This document shows positions 1 through 11,800 of a DNA stretch of 64,000 nt, one piece after another. Origin of the DNA: Haematococcus lacustris (taxonomy: Eukaryota > Chlorophyta > Chlorophyceae > Chlamydomonadales > Haematococcaceae); assembly GCA_030144725.1 (NCBI GenBank), contig JASKMD010000027.1, positions 841,533 through 905,532 of the forward strand, written 5' to 3'. The notes under the pieces are model-generated. The model worked only from the letters and a program-made list of their open reading frames with translations. It did no database searches and had not been told where the DNA came from. The stretch's first letter is position 1. The number at the start of each line of letters is the position of its first letter. The position numbers were made by a program, and so were the translations under genes.

Positions 1-134
1 AGGGCTGCTGGCTGTGCCTGATGTCCCCCCTGTGGCTCACCCTGGACACCCCCACCCACCCCCTGCTGGCTGACTGACTGACCCAGTCCCCTCAACACGC
101 TGCTGCCGCCCCCCCTGCCGCTGGCCCTGCCCTG

Positions 135-1430
135 GCCCTCACCCCTGCCGCCATGCCGCCTGTGGTCCAGAACCTTGTGGCCAGCGCCCCCCTCTGGCTG
201 CGCCCCCCCACACGATGGCTTAAGGGGGCGGGGGCCAGCCCGGGGGCAGAGATGGCCGTGTACGTACATGAGGGCCGAGCCCATGAGGTCAGCAGGGTGG
301 GGGGGCGGGGCAGCAGGGCCAGCTGAGTCAAAGCTAGGGGGCCGCTGCCGCCCCCCACCTACCTCCTTGCCGCCCCCCCCCCCCCTCCCCCTTTACCTGG
401 GCCTGCATTTAGATGTTGCGCTGCGCTGTGACAGCAGAGCAGGTTGTAACCCTGACCAGCCCTTGCTGCTGCACAGCCTGCCAGTGAGGTCTGGTCAGGG
501 CAGGCCAGGTTGAGGTGGGGTGAGGCCAGGTGGAGGGGGTGGTGGTGGTGATGATGATGGTGGTGGTGGTGGTGGTGGCGCTGCAGGAGCTCGGCCCCCG
601 CTGGGCCGGTGAGGACCCTCGGCTGGTGCTAGGGGGCGAGGAGTACTGGCGGGAAGTGCTGGAGGCCGGGCCCCGCATGGGCATGACCTACGCGCTGGCC
701 GCTGCCAAGGACCTGCCGCTGCAGGAGGTGTCGGAGTGAGTGGCTGCTGCTGGGGGGCAGGAGGTGGAAGGGGGAGGCAAGGGGGAACAAGGTGGGGGGC
801 AGGAGGTGGAAGGGGGGGGGCAGGGGGTAACAAGGCGGGGGGCAGGGATGGCTGCCATCACGATGACGGTGATGAAGGTCGTGTGGCTTCAAGTGCCGTA
901 TCACCTCCTCACCCCCCCCCCATGCAACCGCCACACCACCACCACTGTGGCAGCGGCGAGAAGTAGGGGCACAGTGGCGCAGTGCCAGCGCCCTGCCCGG
1001 CCCCCCCGCCCCTCCCCACTGCCTGCGTCAGGCCCCACAGCATGAGTGAGGCAGGTCAGGGGAGAGTAGGTCAAGTAGTGCCGCACTGCACCAGCACCCC
1101 TGCCCTGACCCCCCCCCAACCCTAACCCTAACCCTAACTTCAGCCGGGCCCCCTGCCCCCCTGCTGCCAGCGCCCCTGCCCTGCCCTCCCCCCCCCTGCT
1201 CCTGGCTGCGGGTGCCGGCTGCAGGACCTGGGGCAGCCAGCTGGTGGACCGGCTGCAGCAGCAGGGCTCCCTGGAGGAAGCCACCAGCAGCCTGGCCGAC
1301 CTGGACGCGGTGTTCAACGCGCCCCGGCTGGCGGCGGAGACGCGGCTGCTTGACCCGCTGGGCCTCAGCCTGCGCAAGGGCAGCGTGCTCTGGCTCACCA
1401 CCTACCCGGGTGGCCGCGTCCTGATGCAAG
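135..1430 (+). CDS. chalcone isomerase-like (CHI/FAP-type) protein, partial
   Basis: Three exons can be joined in phase on the + strand: about 135-287 (donor GTCAGC at 288), 587-735 (acceptor CTGCAG, donor GTGAGT at 736) and 1225-1430 (acceptor GGCTGCAG, donor GTGAGC at 1431). The joined protein runs from a segment containing MAVYVHEGRAHE through an LQELGPRW helix to TWGSQLVDRLQ and ends with LRKGSVLWLTTYPGGRVLMQ. This order (strand near 'VYV', long helical middle, 'F..L.KGS...' then a Gly-rich hairpin) resembles chalcone-isomerase fold proteins, including plant fatty-acid-binding FAPs and fungal AIM18-like proteins. Family knowledge would put such proteins in plastid or mitochondrion, but neither end is seen, so targeting cannot be judged. 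The 5' end lies outside the window and exons after 1430 were not found. Homology is by eye, hence moderate confidence. Confidence 0.45.
1118..1138 (+). repeat. short interstitial CCCTAA (telomere-type) tract
   Basis: About three copies of CCCTAA occur inside an intron of the CHI-like gene. Similar two- to three-copy tracts lie near 3207-3221 and 63061-63075. TTAGGG-type telomeres occur in some Chlamydomonadales, so these may be interstitial telomere scars, but they are very short. Confidence 0.5.
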
Positions 1431-1972
1431 GTGAGCAGCAGCGCTAGGGGGGCCCAGGGCAGGGCTGGGTCAAGGTCAGGGTCAGGGGTGCGCCTGGGGC
1501 CATGCAGCCCACAGTAGAGGGTGCTGTCTGCTGGGGCAGGGGAGGCCTGCCCTGACCTGTACTGCTGGTGGGATGTGTGGCTGCTGTTGGAGGGGCTGGG
1601 TGTCTTGGGTGGAGGCAGGCAGCGGCCTCGGTTCCCCCTCTTGCTGCACACACTCTTGCCATCACCAACTGGCAGACCTGGGCAGCAGCTGTTGCGCAAG
1701 TGCCACAACCCCACCCCACCTGACCCACAGTCGCATGCAGAGCCCAGGGCCCATGTGGCCGACCAGTAATGCAGCACCCTTGCGGCCACCCACACCTGGG
1801 CGGTGTGACAATTGAACACACCCCCTGCAGCAAACACCTCACCAGAGGGCTCTTAGAAGAAATTGGTATGGTTAGCACAGGGTTGGGGACTAGGGTTCAG
1901 TGGGTCAGAGGCTCTTAATCAAGTTTCGGGGTTGTGTGCGGAGAGCATGTCGCTTGCGCATGCCTCGCAGCC

Positions 1973-2627
1973 ATGACCGGCGACCCGGTGCGCGAGCGCG
2001 AGTACTACTGCCTGGGCTGGCTGGAGGACGCGCCTGAGGTGTGCGATGCGCTGCGCAGCCTGTTTCTGGGCGGCGGGCCGGATGCTCCGGAGGAGTTGCC
2101 CTTGGAGCCGAGCATGCCGCTGCAAGCCGCGTCTCACATCCTCATGGCGGCGAACGGTTACGTGGCGGGTAACCGAGCAAACCACCCGGATGTGTCGACA
2201 CCAGAAAAAGTTATGCCGATCATCGGTTTGAACCCGGGCGACAGGGTGTCGTTCAGGATCACGAGCCGTGATGAAGGCGCACCTCAGTGCCTGCTCCGAG
2301 GTAAGCCGCGCGGCATCACCCTCGCTGCGCCGACGGTGGTGAAGCCCAGGGCCTGTGCTCATGGCCGCAGGTATCCAAGAGCAGCGCGTGGATGCAGACC
2401 TCCTACAGGTGTTTGCCGCCGCAGCCTCTGCTGCCGACCAAGTCCTTGAAGATCTTCCCGACGACGCGGACATGCAGCATGTCATTGAACTGCGCAAGGC
2501 CGCGGCGCAGAAGGCGCTGGCTGCCGGTTTGTCCGCGTTGTGCACCGCACCGGATGGGTCGCCGATGTTCCCGGAAGAGTCCTTGCCGGACCTTTTTGCC
2601 GCATCGGAGGCTATCATGGCGAAATGA
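1973..2627 (+). CDS. hypothetical protein, 194 aa, two exons
   Basis: ATG 1973 opens an exon to 2300. A 70-base intron (GTAAGC at 2301, ...GCCGCAG ending 2370) joins in phase (one base carried, making a Gly codon) to 2371-2627, ending with TGA. The joined protein begins MTGDPVREREYYCLGW and ends ASEAIMAK. It is rich in Ala, Asp, Glu and Leu and looks helical, with no transmembrane segment or recognised domain. The second exon has a regular amphipathic pattern (LLQVFAAAASAADQVLEDL). An acceptor-like CTCGCAG lies just before the ATG, so the true start could be further upstream in another exon. Codon use is less G/C-run biased than the neighbouring genes. I do not recognise the family; the phase-consistent intron and open frame are the evidence that it is real. 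Confidence 0.5.
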
Positions 2628-3993
2628 GGCCCATACAGCCTCTTTTGTACATACCGCGCAAAGGACGCGACCGGCTTTGTTTAGAGTGGGCAAAGCTGGT
2701 GTATTGATGTGATTACGAAATTACTCAACGTATAGCGTTTTTGTGTTGAAGGCACCTTGGCGTGTTGACTTCACCGCGGCTTGACGACCCGCGTATCCAT
2801 ACACCTGACCAAAGCAAGATGTCGACAACTCACAACCAACTGCGACGCGCAAGCCAACATGATCGAGCGTGCCACGCAGTGCCTCCTCCACTTGCACCAC
2901 TACAACCCAAGGGTGCCCCTCATCATGAAGTGTTGGCATGAAGCAGTGCCATCCACCCTTGCTGGCGCACACAGCCAGCATCAAACATACCTGACCCACA
3001 CCAACAAGGTAAAGATCCAGACAACCCGTGACCTGCCCCTATCCTGTCCTGTTCCCAGCCATCTGTGTCAGTTTAAATCAAAGCTGCTGTCTAAGCAATG
3101 ACCACACCCCGCCAACAACAGGCGTACCACCAGGGAGGGCCACTAAGCCGTAGCGATGCATGAAAGGGCACCGACTTCAAGCACACACCCCTACCCTGAT
3201 CTGATCCTAACCCTAACCCTGGCAGCAGTCATGACCCCCACCCTGAACTATGCAGTATATAGCCTTCCTGAAAAACACCCTGACCTGCCTGCCCTCATCA
3301 TGATGATGCCAGGCCCTGCGCCCTGGATGCCGCTGCTGCTGTGCCACCGCAGTCAGGGTCAGGTTAGGATCAGGGTCAGCTCATAGCACCTGACCCACGC
3401 ACTCCGCCTGAGCCACGCTAGGCTGGCAGGCTGGCAGGCACTGCGCTGCGCCTGACCCACACCCCCCACACCCGCCAAGCCCTCATCAGCACCACGCCTC
3501 CGCACCACCACCGCCAGCAGCAACAGCCACAAGCAGCAGTGGCCCCGGGCAGGGTGCAGCAGGGGTAGGGGTAGGGTAGAGCGGCTCTAGCGCTGGCTGC
3601 ACTCAGCAGCTGGGCACTGCAGCCAGGGACTCAGGGGGTGCAGGCCACAGGGCAGCTCCAAGGCCGCAGCCGCATAGCCACTGAGCGCCATGTTCAAGCC
3701 CCACCGCCACCACAGCTCACCACGGCAACAGGCTGCCTGCATCAGGGAAGAGGCTTGCCACCACTCAGCAGCTGACCAGGGTCGCTGAGACCACCGTCCT
3801 GACAGGCCGCCTGCGTGAGGGGGCAGGCTGGCGGCCACCCTGGCCACACTGCCCAGGCCTGCGGACCTGACCCCTCTCATGCTGAGCCACAGGGCGGGGG
3901 ACCGGTGGCAGCAGGTCTGGAGGCTGAGCCAGCGGCACGGCGCCCTTTGCCCCGGGTGTGTGGGGACTGGCTGCCCTGACATGACTCCCCTGG
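2628..3993. other. intergenic stretch, no gene recognised
   Basis: I see only short overlapping ORFs in several frames, none with recognisable motifs or a consistent exon structure. A short CCCTAA tract is at 3207-3221 and TCAGGGTCAGG-type direct repeats lie near 3350-3380. The end of this stretch would be the 3' UTR of the YAK1-like gene. Confidence 0.5.
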
Positions 3994-5029
3994 CTAGTCC
4001 TCCCCTGGCCCCAGCTCCATGTCATGACTCAGGGGGTCCCACTCCCCTGGGCTGGGTGAGCCTTGGGACAAGGGATCCTCCCCCTGCTGCCCACCCTGCC
4101 GCCCCTGCCCCTCCTCCTCCACTTCGCCAAGGCTGGCGCTCTGGCCCTGGCCCAAACTCTGCAGGCCCATGGGGACAGGCAAGGAGGGCAGGTGGGAGGG
4201 GGCAGGTGCTGCCCCCTCCCCCTGCAGCCCCACCTCCCCCCCAGCGGCTGCGGTCAGGGGGCCGTAGGCTGACCGGCCGAGCCAGCCGTAGTCGGCAGCG
4301 CTGAGGTGGCCCTGGCCCTGGTGCACCTGCAGGCAGCAGACAGGGGGCAGGAGGGGGTGTGGAGGAGGGGGAGGAGGAGGGGGGGAGGAAGGGGAGGAGG
4401 AAGGGGAGGAGGCAAGGGGGGAGGAAGGCCCGCAGGCTATTTGAGGCAGAGGGAGGGGGGGAGGAGGGGGCAGAGGCAGGAGGGGTGGGGACAGAAGGGG
4501 CATATGAAAGGGGATGTTTACTAAATATTAAGCGGGAGGGGAGGAGGGGAGGAGGGGAGGAGGGGAGGAGGGGGAGGAGGGGAGGAGGGGAGGAGGGAGG
4601 AGGGGAGGAGGGGAGGAGGGGAGGGAAGGTGGGGATGGGAGGAGGAGGGGAGGAGGGGATGGGAGGAGGAGGGGGAGGAGGGGAGTGGGGTGCAGGGAGA
4701 GGGCTGAGGGAAGAAGAGCAAGGGAGGGGGAGGTTTGTCTAGGCAACTGGATGTAGCACTGAGGACAATAGCGGCGGCAGCAGCAGCAGCAGCAGCAGCA
4801 GCAGGCGGTAGGCGCACCTGCAGCGCATGATGGAACCAGGAGGCCCCCGGGGCAGCAGCAGCCAGAGGGGGGGCCGGGGCGGCCAGGCCAGCGGGCGCAC
4901 TGGCGGCATCACTCATGACCCCAGGCAGGGTTAGGGCCGGCAGCGCCCCTCCCTCCCTGCCACTGGGCCCTGCTCCTGCCCCTGACCTGCCTGCATTCCC
5001 ATCCTGCTGCTGCTGGGTGAGGTCCAACC

Positions 5030-5066
<37 letters not shown>

Positions 5067-8000
5067 AGAGAGTGGCGGCGCCCTGGTTGCCGGTGGCTGC
5101 AGGGTGCTGAGGGGCAGCCCCAGCGCTGCAGACTGCGCAGGCAAGCTTGCCTGCCTGCTGCCGCCCAATGCCTGGGCACCACCACCACGCCCAGCAGCCC
5201 CCCCAGAGGCCCAGGGGCCCTGCTGCTGCTGCTGCTGCTGCTGGCGGGCAGCTGCCCAGAAGCTGGCGGCGGCTGCAGCGCCAGGGCCAGCTGAGGGGGT
5301 GGAGCCTAGCTGGATCATGGCACCATGATGAGCCAGGTGACCGGGCAGCCCCCCCAGCCCAGCAGCAGCAGCAGCAGCAGGGTTGGCCCCAAAGCTGCTA
5401 TCCATGTCCATGGCTGCTGTGGGGGCGGGGGCCCCCTGCCTGCCTGCGCCCTGCCCCCCCTGCAGCTGGCCTGATGCCTGCTGGGCTGCGGCGGCGGAGG
5501 CTTGCTGCATCATCATCATGGCCAGCAGCTGCTGCTGCAGGTCCTGGCTGTTCACGGGCATGGGCTGACTGGAGAAGGGGTAGCCAGGCTGGGTGGTGGC
5601 GGGTGGCAGCGGCGGCAGGCAGCGGCCAGGGCGTGTGCGTGTGTGCCAGGCTGGCTGCGTAGCGCTGCTGCAGGCTCAGGCCAGGCGAGGGGTCAGAAGG
5701 GGCCTGCGGGCGGCATCAGAGGGAAGGAGGGCAGCCAGGGCAGCAAATGCTGGAGGGGTGGGGGGTGGGGTGGGGTGGGGTGGGGTGGGGTGGGGTGGGG
5801 TGGGGTGGGGTGGGGTGGGGTGGGGTGGGGTGGGGTGGGGTGGGGTGGGGGTGGGGTGGGGTTGGGTGGGGTGGGGTGGGGTGGGGTGGGGTGGGGTGGG
5901 GGCAGGGCAGGTCAGGGCAGGGCGAGGAGGTGAGGGGGACCTTCAAGGAACCAAGGGAGGGGAGCAGGGGGGTGCGGGGGGAGTGACGAGGGGTTAGGAG
6001 GGGTGTGGAGGGTGGGCGGCTGCGTCAGAGTATGGCAGGCAAAGCATCCCCCAGGTTGACCCCATCGCCCTGCTGCCCACCACCGCAGCAGCCCCCGCCC
6101 CAGCAGCGGGCCCATCAGCATCAACAGGGCAGCTGCAGGGCGGCGACAGCCCTGCCCCACCTGCTGGGTGGCCTGGGGCTGCAGCTGCTGCAGGCTGGCT
6201 AGGGCGGCGGCGTATGCAGCAGACTGGATGGCAGCGGCAGTAGCTGAGGCCTGCTGCTGCTGCTGCTGCTGCTGCTGGTACTGCTGCTGGTACTGCTGCT
6301 GCTGATAATGCTGCTGCTGCTGCTGCTGCTGGTAGGTCTGTTGCGGCGCCTCCCCCGCCAGGGCAGCCCCTGGTGAGGGGGGCCAGGCAGCAGAGCCGGG
6401 GGCAGGGCCGGGTGGCTGGGCGCCCTCCCTCACTGCGGCCCCCCCGGCTGGCCCTGCGGCTGCTGGCGGGGGAGAAGCCCAGCTGCACCGCTGCCGCCGG
6501 CATACCCTGCCTGCCCTGCGCGCCACCCTGCTGCTGCTGCATGTAAAAGTGTGACCCAGCTGGCTGAGTGTGTGACCCCGCCATGCCCTGCGCTGCCTGC
6601 TGTGCTGGTGGGGTGAGGTTCTGTGTGATCAAGGAGGCAGGCAGGGGCTGTTGTTGCAGTTGCGGTTGGAGTGGTTGGAGCGGTTGGGAAGGTCCTGCCA
6701 ACTGCTGGTCCATGGGCCAGGGTGGGCCTTGGGTGTGAGTGGCCAGGCGCTTGGCGGGTGTTGCCCCCATGATGAAGGAGGTGGAGTAGGAGGCTGACAG
6801 GCTGGAGCCCAGCCCCTGCGCCCCGCCTGGGGACACCTCCCCCCCTGCTGCCCCCCCCCTGGCAGCCCCCTGGCCTGGCCCCCGCCCTGCGACCGCCCCC
6901 CGGGCCCCCCCTGCCGCTGTGTCTTCCCCCAAGCTGGTTTGAGGGTGGATGGGGATGGGCGGCTGGCTGGCGGGGGCTGAGGGGGCCGGAAGGGTGGTCT
7001 GGCGGGGGGGTGGCGGCTGCGGGGCGCGGGTCAGCCGGGGGCTGGAAGGGGCCTGAGAAGGGCGCGCCGGTGATGAAGGGGTGCGCTGCGGCCTGGCGGG
7101 GCGACCAGCGGGTGAGGGGGTCAGGGTCCAGCACCCCCAGCAGCCAGTCGATGAAGGCCTCACGCGCCACACGCTCACGGCCCACCTCCTCGTCCTGCAG
7201 GGGGCGGGGCACGGCGGGGGGGTGAGGAGGGCGGGGGGGTCAGGGGGCAGGGGGCAGGTCAGGGGGGGGCGGGGGGGCGGGTCAAGCAGGGGGGGCGGGT
7301 CAGGGGGGGCGGGTCAGGGGGGGCGGGTCAGGTCAGGGGGGTGCAGGTCAGGGGGCGGGTCAGGGCCCTGGGGCAGCTGGGCCAGTCTCACGGGATGCTC
7401 TGGTCTCTGGCCTACCCCAGCCTGGCCTGCCCATCAGCCCATCAGCCCATCAGCCCATCAGCCCCGTCTACACGACCCGCCTGCCCCAGCCTGCCAGCCA
7501 TCCAGCCTTGCTGCCGAGCAGGCTTGCCGCATCAGCCGCCCCCTGAGCCGCCTGCCAGCCTGACCGTGAGGTTGCTCCTCAAGGGGTAGGCGGCGATGAT
7601 GTCGGCCAGCCGGGTGTGCTGGAAGTAGCGCTTGCCCGCCGTGGCCTTGCACCCGCTGCGCTGCTCAAACTCAGCCGCACTGCGCAGCTGCCACCCACTG
7701 CCCTCACGCCCCTCCTGCAGCCAGGGTGAGCAATGCGACCAGTCAGGGGGGCAGGGGGGCAGCAGGGGCAGGGGGGCAGCAGGGGCAGGGGGGCAGCAGG
7801 GGCAGGGGGGCAGCAGGGGCAAGGGGGGCAGCAGCCTATGTTCCCTCCTCCCCCCCCCCCTGCCCCCTACCCCCACCCGGGTGCTGGGTGGCGGCGATGG
7901 AGGCGGCTGGGCTCCCGCGCCCCCCTCCAGCCTGGGCTCCATCTCCTGCACAACAGCAGGCCAGGCTGTGGTGGGCAGGTCAGGGAGGGGGGGGCTGAGG

Positions 8001-8344
8001 GGGGCCTGAGGGGGCAGCAGGAGGGGGAGGGGGGGCACCTTGCTGCTGCTGCCCCTTCAACAGCCCGCAGCCAGCTGTTGTTCTTCTACACACCCCCTTC
8101 CTCCTGTCCCCCCCTCTGACCCACCCCAGACACAGCACCCCCTTCTGCCCCTGGCCCCCTGCTGGCCCCTGCCCCTCCCCAGCCCCCCCTGCTCCCCCCC
8201 TATCCCCCCCTCACCAGCTCCCTGGTGCGCCCCCCTCTGCCTGCCCGACCTGCAGCTGGCCCGGCACACGCGGCAGGGAGGAGGCCAGGCGGCCCCAGCC
8301 TCGCCCCGCCAGCTCTGAGGCCAGCAGGCTGGAGCCCAGCGGGT
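3994..8344 (-). CDS. YAK1: YAK1/DYRK-family dual-specificity protein kinase, 3' part
   Basis: Minus-strand exons encode the C-lobe of a plant/algal-type YAK1. Exon 7714-7565 reads ...WQLRSAAEFEQRSG through GKRYF and LADIIAAYPLRSNLT. The next exon starts at 7194 (DEEVGRERVAREAFIDWLL) and carries LDPDPLTRWSPRQAAAHPFI then TGAPFSGPFQPP, the diagnostic end of the YAK1 kinase domain. Downstream come a low-complexity tail with poly-Gln blocks (about 6330-6250, 5240-5220, 5070-5030), an exon ending at 4818 and a last exon 4326-3994 containing LSAADYGWLGRSAYG and the terminal GEWDPLSHDMEL, similar to the conserved plant YAK1 C-terminus; the stop is TAG 3994-3996. YAK1 kinases autophosphorylate on Tyr and act as Ser/Thr kinases; in algae and plants they are tied to TOR and nutrient-stress growth control. 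The catalytic loop and N-lobe are upstream, in or beyond the N gap. Some tail joins need an unrecognised intron or an indel in G-runs. Confidence 0.8.
4515..4735. repeat. GGGGAGGA-type purine-rich low-complexity tract
   Basis: An irregular (GGGGAGGA)n tract lies within the predicted 491-base intron (4817-4327) between the last two YAK1 exons. Both splice sites have the form CTGCAG/GTGC. No coding value. Confidence 0.85.
5757..5907. repeat. (GGGGT)n pentanucleotide array
   Basis: About 28 nearly perfect GGGGT units, with one GGGGGT and one GGGTT variant near 5848-5865. The array falls between coding blocks of the YAK1 tail, probably in an intron. The + strand is strongly G-quadruplex prone. 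Confidence 0.9.
7744..7832. repeat. imperfect GGGGCAGCAGGGGCA tandem repeat in a YAK1 intron
   Basis: Four to five copies of a roughly 18-base G-rich unit sit immediately upstream (in gene orientation) of the exon starting at 7714. G-rich tracts also fill 7203-7360 in the following intron. Confidence 0.7.
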
Positions 8345-8844
8345 NNNNNNNNNNNNNNNNNNNNNNNNNNNNNNNNNNNNNNNNNNNNNNNNNNNNNNNN
8401 NNNNNNNNNNNNNNNNNNNNNNNNNNNNNNNNNNNNNNNNNNNNNNNNNNNNNNNNNNNNNNNNNNNNNNNNNNNNNNNNNNNNNNNNNNNNNNNNNNNN
8501 NNNNNNNNNNNNNNNNNNNNNNNNNNNNNNNNNNNNNNNNNNNNNNNNNNNNNNNNNNNNNNNNNNNNNNNNNNNNNNNNNNNNNNNNNNNNNNNNNNNN
8601 NNNNNNNNNNNNNNNNNNNNNNNNNNNNNNNNNNNNNNNNNNNNNNNNNNNNNNNNNNNNNNNNNNNNNNNNNNNNNNNNNNNNNNNNNNNNNNNNNNNN
8701 NNNNNNNNNNNNNNNNNNNNNNNNNNNNNNNNNNNNNNNNNNNNNNNNNNNNNNNNNNNNNNNNNNNNNNNNNNNNNNNNNNNNNNNNNNNNNNNNNNNN
8801 NNNNNNNNNNNNNNNNNNNNNNNNNNNNNNNNNNNNNNNNNNNN
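8345..8844. other. assembly gap, exactly 500 N
   Basis: The run is exactly 500 N, the convention for a gap of unknown size. It cuts both the YAK1-like gene and the 3' half of retrotransposon A, so the adjacency of these two is a scaffolding inference. Confidence 0.95.
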
Positions 8845-11800
8845 GAGAAGGCCGAGAGTTTGTCCGCTTGGCATCGGAGGTTGCGAAGGGTGTTGCAGAG
8901 TATAGCTATGTCGTCCGCATAGTCGATACTGCTGACGGTGGCGCGTTCCCCGCTGTCGGCCGTTGCTGATTTGAATTTATAGCCCCTCGCGCCCACTTGC
9001 AGCCACCGCAGGAGGGGTTCAATGTAAATGAGAAATAGGAAGGGCGAGAGAGAATCGCCTTGTATGGTTCCCCGGTTGACGGATACCGGGTCAGTGTGGC
9101 CGTAGGGTGTCTTAAAGCGCGTTGTAGCGCCCGTGTATAGATCCTTCACTGCGTCGGTCGCGTCCGTGGGGAAGCCTAGGTCATGCATGATCCAGAGTAG
9201 TTTGTCTTGGCAGGTGGTGTTGAACGCGCTGGTGAAGTCGACCAGGAGCGCGTAGATATCCGCCTTGGCCAGCTTGGCATCCTCAAGGGCCATGACAAGC
9301 ATCTGCAGCTGTTGTGTGGTGTTTCTGTGGGAGCGGAACCCAGCCTGGTTCTTGCTGAGCATCCCATTAGCTTCAGCATACTCAGACAGCGTCTTGGTAA
9401 TGAGGCTGGTCCACAGCTTATAAACGGTGTTGGCTAGGCCCACTGGCCTGTAGGAGTTAAGGTCCGTTTCTTGCCCCTTGTCCTTGTAGAGCAGGCACGT
9501 GTCACTGGTCTTCCACGTGGTGGGTGTGCAGCCTGTTGCCCACATGATGATGAAGAGCTGGTGGATGGTTTCCCGCATCTCCCATGGCAGCATCTTGATG
9601 ATTTCATTTTCCACGCCGTCTGGTCCCGGGGCTTTGCCTCCTGCCAGCCTGCTGATGCATTCCTGGAAGCCTGCCTTGTCCATGATGGCTGTGTGCAGCC
9701 AGTGTATGTTTTGGCATGCGTGCATAGCGAAGGCGTCGTCTGCTTTTGCGCAAGCCCACGGGTAGTTTCGTGTCTGTGTATTAGTGTAGTGGCCAGTCTT
9801 GGGGGTCGGGGCCGACAGCTTCTGCCCGTATGCGGTGGTGATTATCCGGTTTAGGTCGGCGGGGGCGGTGCATATGGTTTTGGTGTCAGGATCAGCTAGC
9901 GCTTGCAGGCCTTTGTGGTCGGTGCGGGACGGGCGTAGGATACGTTTGTTAGCCTTCTTGGGCTGGGTGCTGATCAGTTGTTCCATTCTGACACGAGCTT
10001 GTGCTATGGCAAGTGCGGAGTCCTCATCGTCTAGTTGGTGGATTTGGTCGCGGTACGTATTGGCCAGTTGGGCTAACGCGGCCTGCACGTGATTTTCGGT
10101 TGGGTCTTCACCCTGTCGCGCTTGCACCGCGTCCCTGATCTCTTCGTTCGTCGCATCTGTCTCTGGAATGAGTTCGTCGATTTTCGGGTGCACGTTGGTT
10201 TGCTTAAAGAGGGAATTAGCCTTCCGACTGAGGTCTCTAGCGGTCTTCAGCTTTCTACCCAGAGCCAGTCGAATCCTGCACATGGTCCTGCGCTGGTAGT
10301 GTTGTCCTCCCCTTGTGAGGGTCTTAGTGTTGCATGTCTTTATAGCTGCCGTCCTGCAGGTTTGTAGGAGGTGTGTAAGCATGGTGGCTGCGGTGTCGAC
10401 AGCTTCCCTGGCCGTGCGTCCTGCCACTGATGTCAGGCGCTGTGGTTGTTGGGGGTTGGTCTTGCCAAGTGTAGCCAGGTGGTGGGTAGCCTCTGTGTAT
10501 ATGGGGGCTAGGAAGGCTGTCAGTTCTGCATGCAATTGTGGGACGCCTGAGCTAGGTTGTTGCACTGCCAGGCGGTAGGCTTCCCTGTCCTTACTGGTAA
10601 TGGGGGTGGTGAGGATGGTGTGGCTGTGCTTCGGTGGTTTGTGCGGGGCTGCCAGGTTTAAGCCCAGGCGGGCTGTGTTTAGTGTGGCGGTGAGTGGCCT
10701 GTGGTCGCTCAAATAGGCGTTGGTATCGACGTGCGTGCGGTGCTCAGGGCCGTGTCTTGCGTCGCGTGTTAGGATAGCGTCGATGCGGCTGTTGCAGTGC
10801 GGTTGCTGGTAGGTCCAGGCACGGTCGCCGGGGTCAGCTTCGGACAGGCGCATGTCTGTGGCGAACTCCCTCATCATATTGTCTTGTGTGTATTCGGTGT
10901 GCTCGGAGCGATCCTCTGTTTTCATCGTGGCGTTGATATCTCCCGCCAGTATGAGTGAGCCGGGCAGGTGGCCGGTGGCTGTTCGTATGTGTTCTTGCAT
11001 TTTCCCTCGCAGTAATAGAGCGTCCCCGTTGTTTCCCGACGGCCAATACGTGGCGACGATGGTGAGCTGTTCGCACTGGTGTTGGTTGAGGGTTAGGATG
11101 ACGCATCGTGCGTTAACCTCAGCGTCGATGCTTGGTGGGAGCATAGTGGTTTTCATTTGGATGGCTACGTTGTGTTTGATGCCTATTAGTACGTCACTGT
11201 GGCCTCTGTGTCGGTGTGTCGTATAGTCTGGCATGACTCTCCTCAGCCAGCCAGAGCCTGGATTGTTGCTCTTGGGCTGGGTCATGGTTTCAGTTAGGAT
11301 CAGGATGTCCGGGCTGTGTTGATGCACAAGGTTCAGGACGTCGTTCCTGGACCTATGTAGGCTTCTGACGTTCAGGGTCGTTAGTGTGATATGCTGTCGT
11401 TTGTTTGTTGGTTGTGGCTGCCGGGATGGCAAGGTGCTGTGTTGTGGGTGTGGTCCTGGGTGTTCAGGTAGGTTATCAGTGGGGGGTGGCGGTATAGTGG
11501 GGTTGGCGGCGGGGGGTGGGGTGGGGGCTGTGTTTAGGTATCTGTACATCAGGGTCTGCGTGTGCGGGTCCTTAGTCTGCGCTCTTGGCTTGGTCCGTCT
11601 TTTGTCTACGATGGTGCCCGATGTCGTGGGCCGTTTACTGCTGCTTGACCGGGAAGTGGGAAGTGTGACTGTGGGGGCGACCTGGCGCAGTAGAGGCCGG
11701 GCCTGCTTGTCTGTCGGGTGGGTGTCTGCTGTGGCTAGTAGTATGCGCTTGGAGCTCGCTGGTTGTGCAGTGGGTGGCGGCCGGTCTGTTCGGGGGGTGC

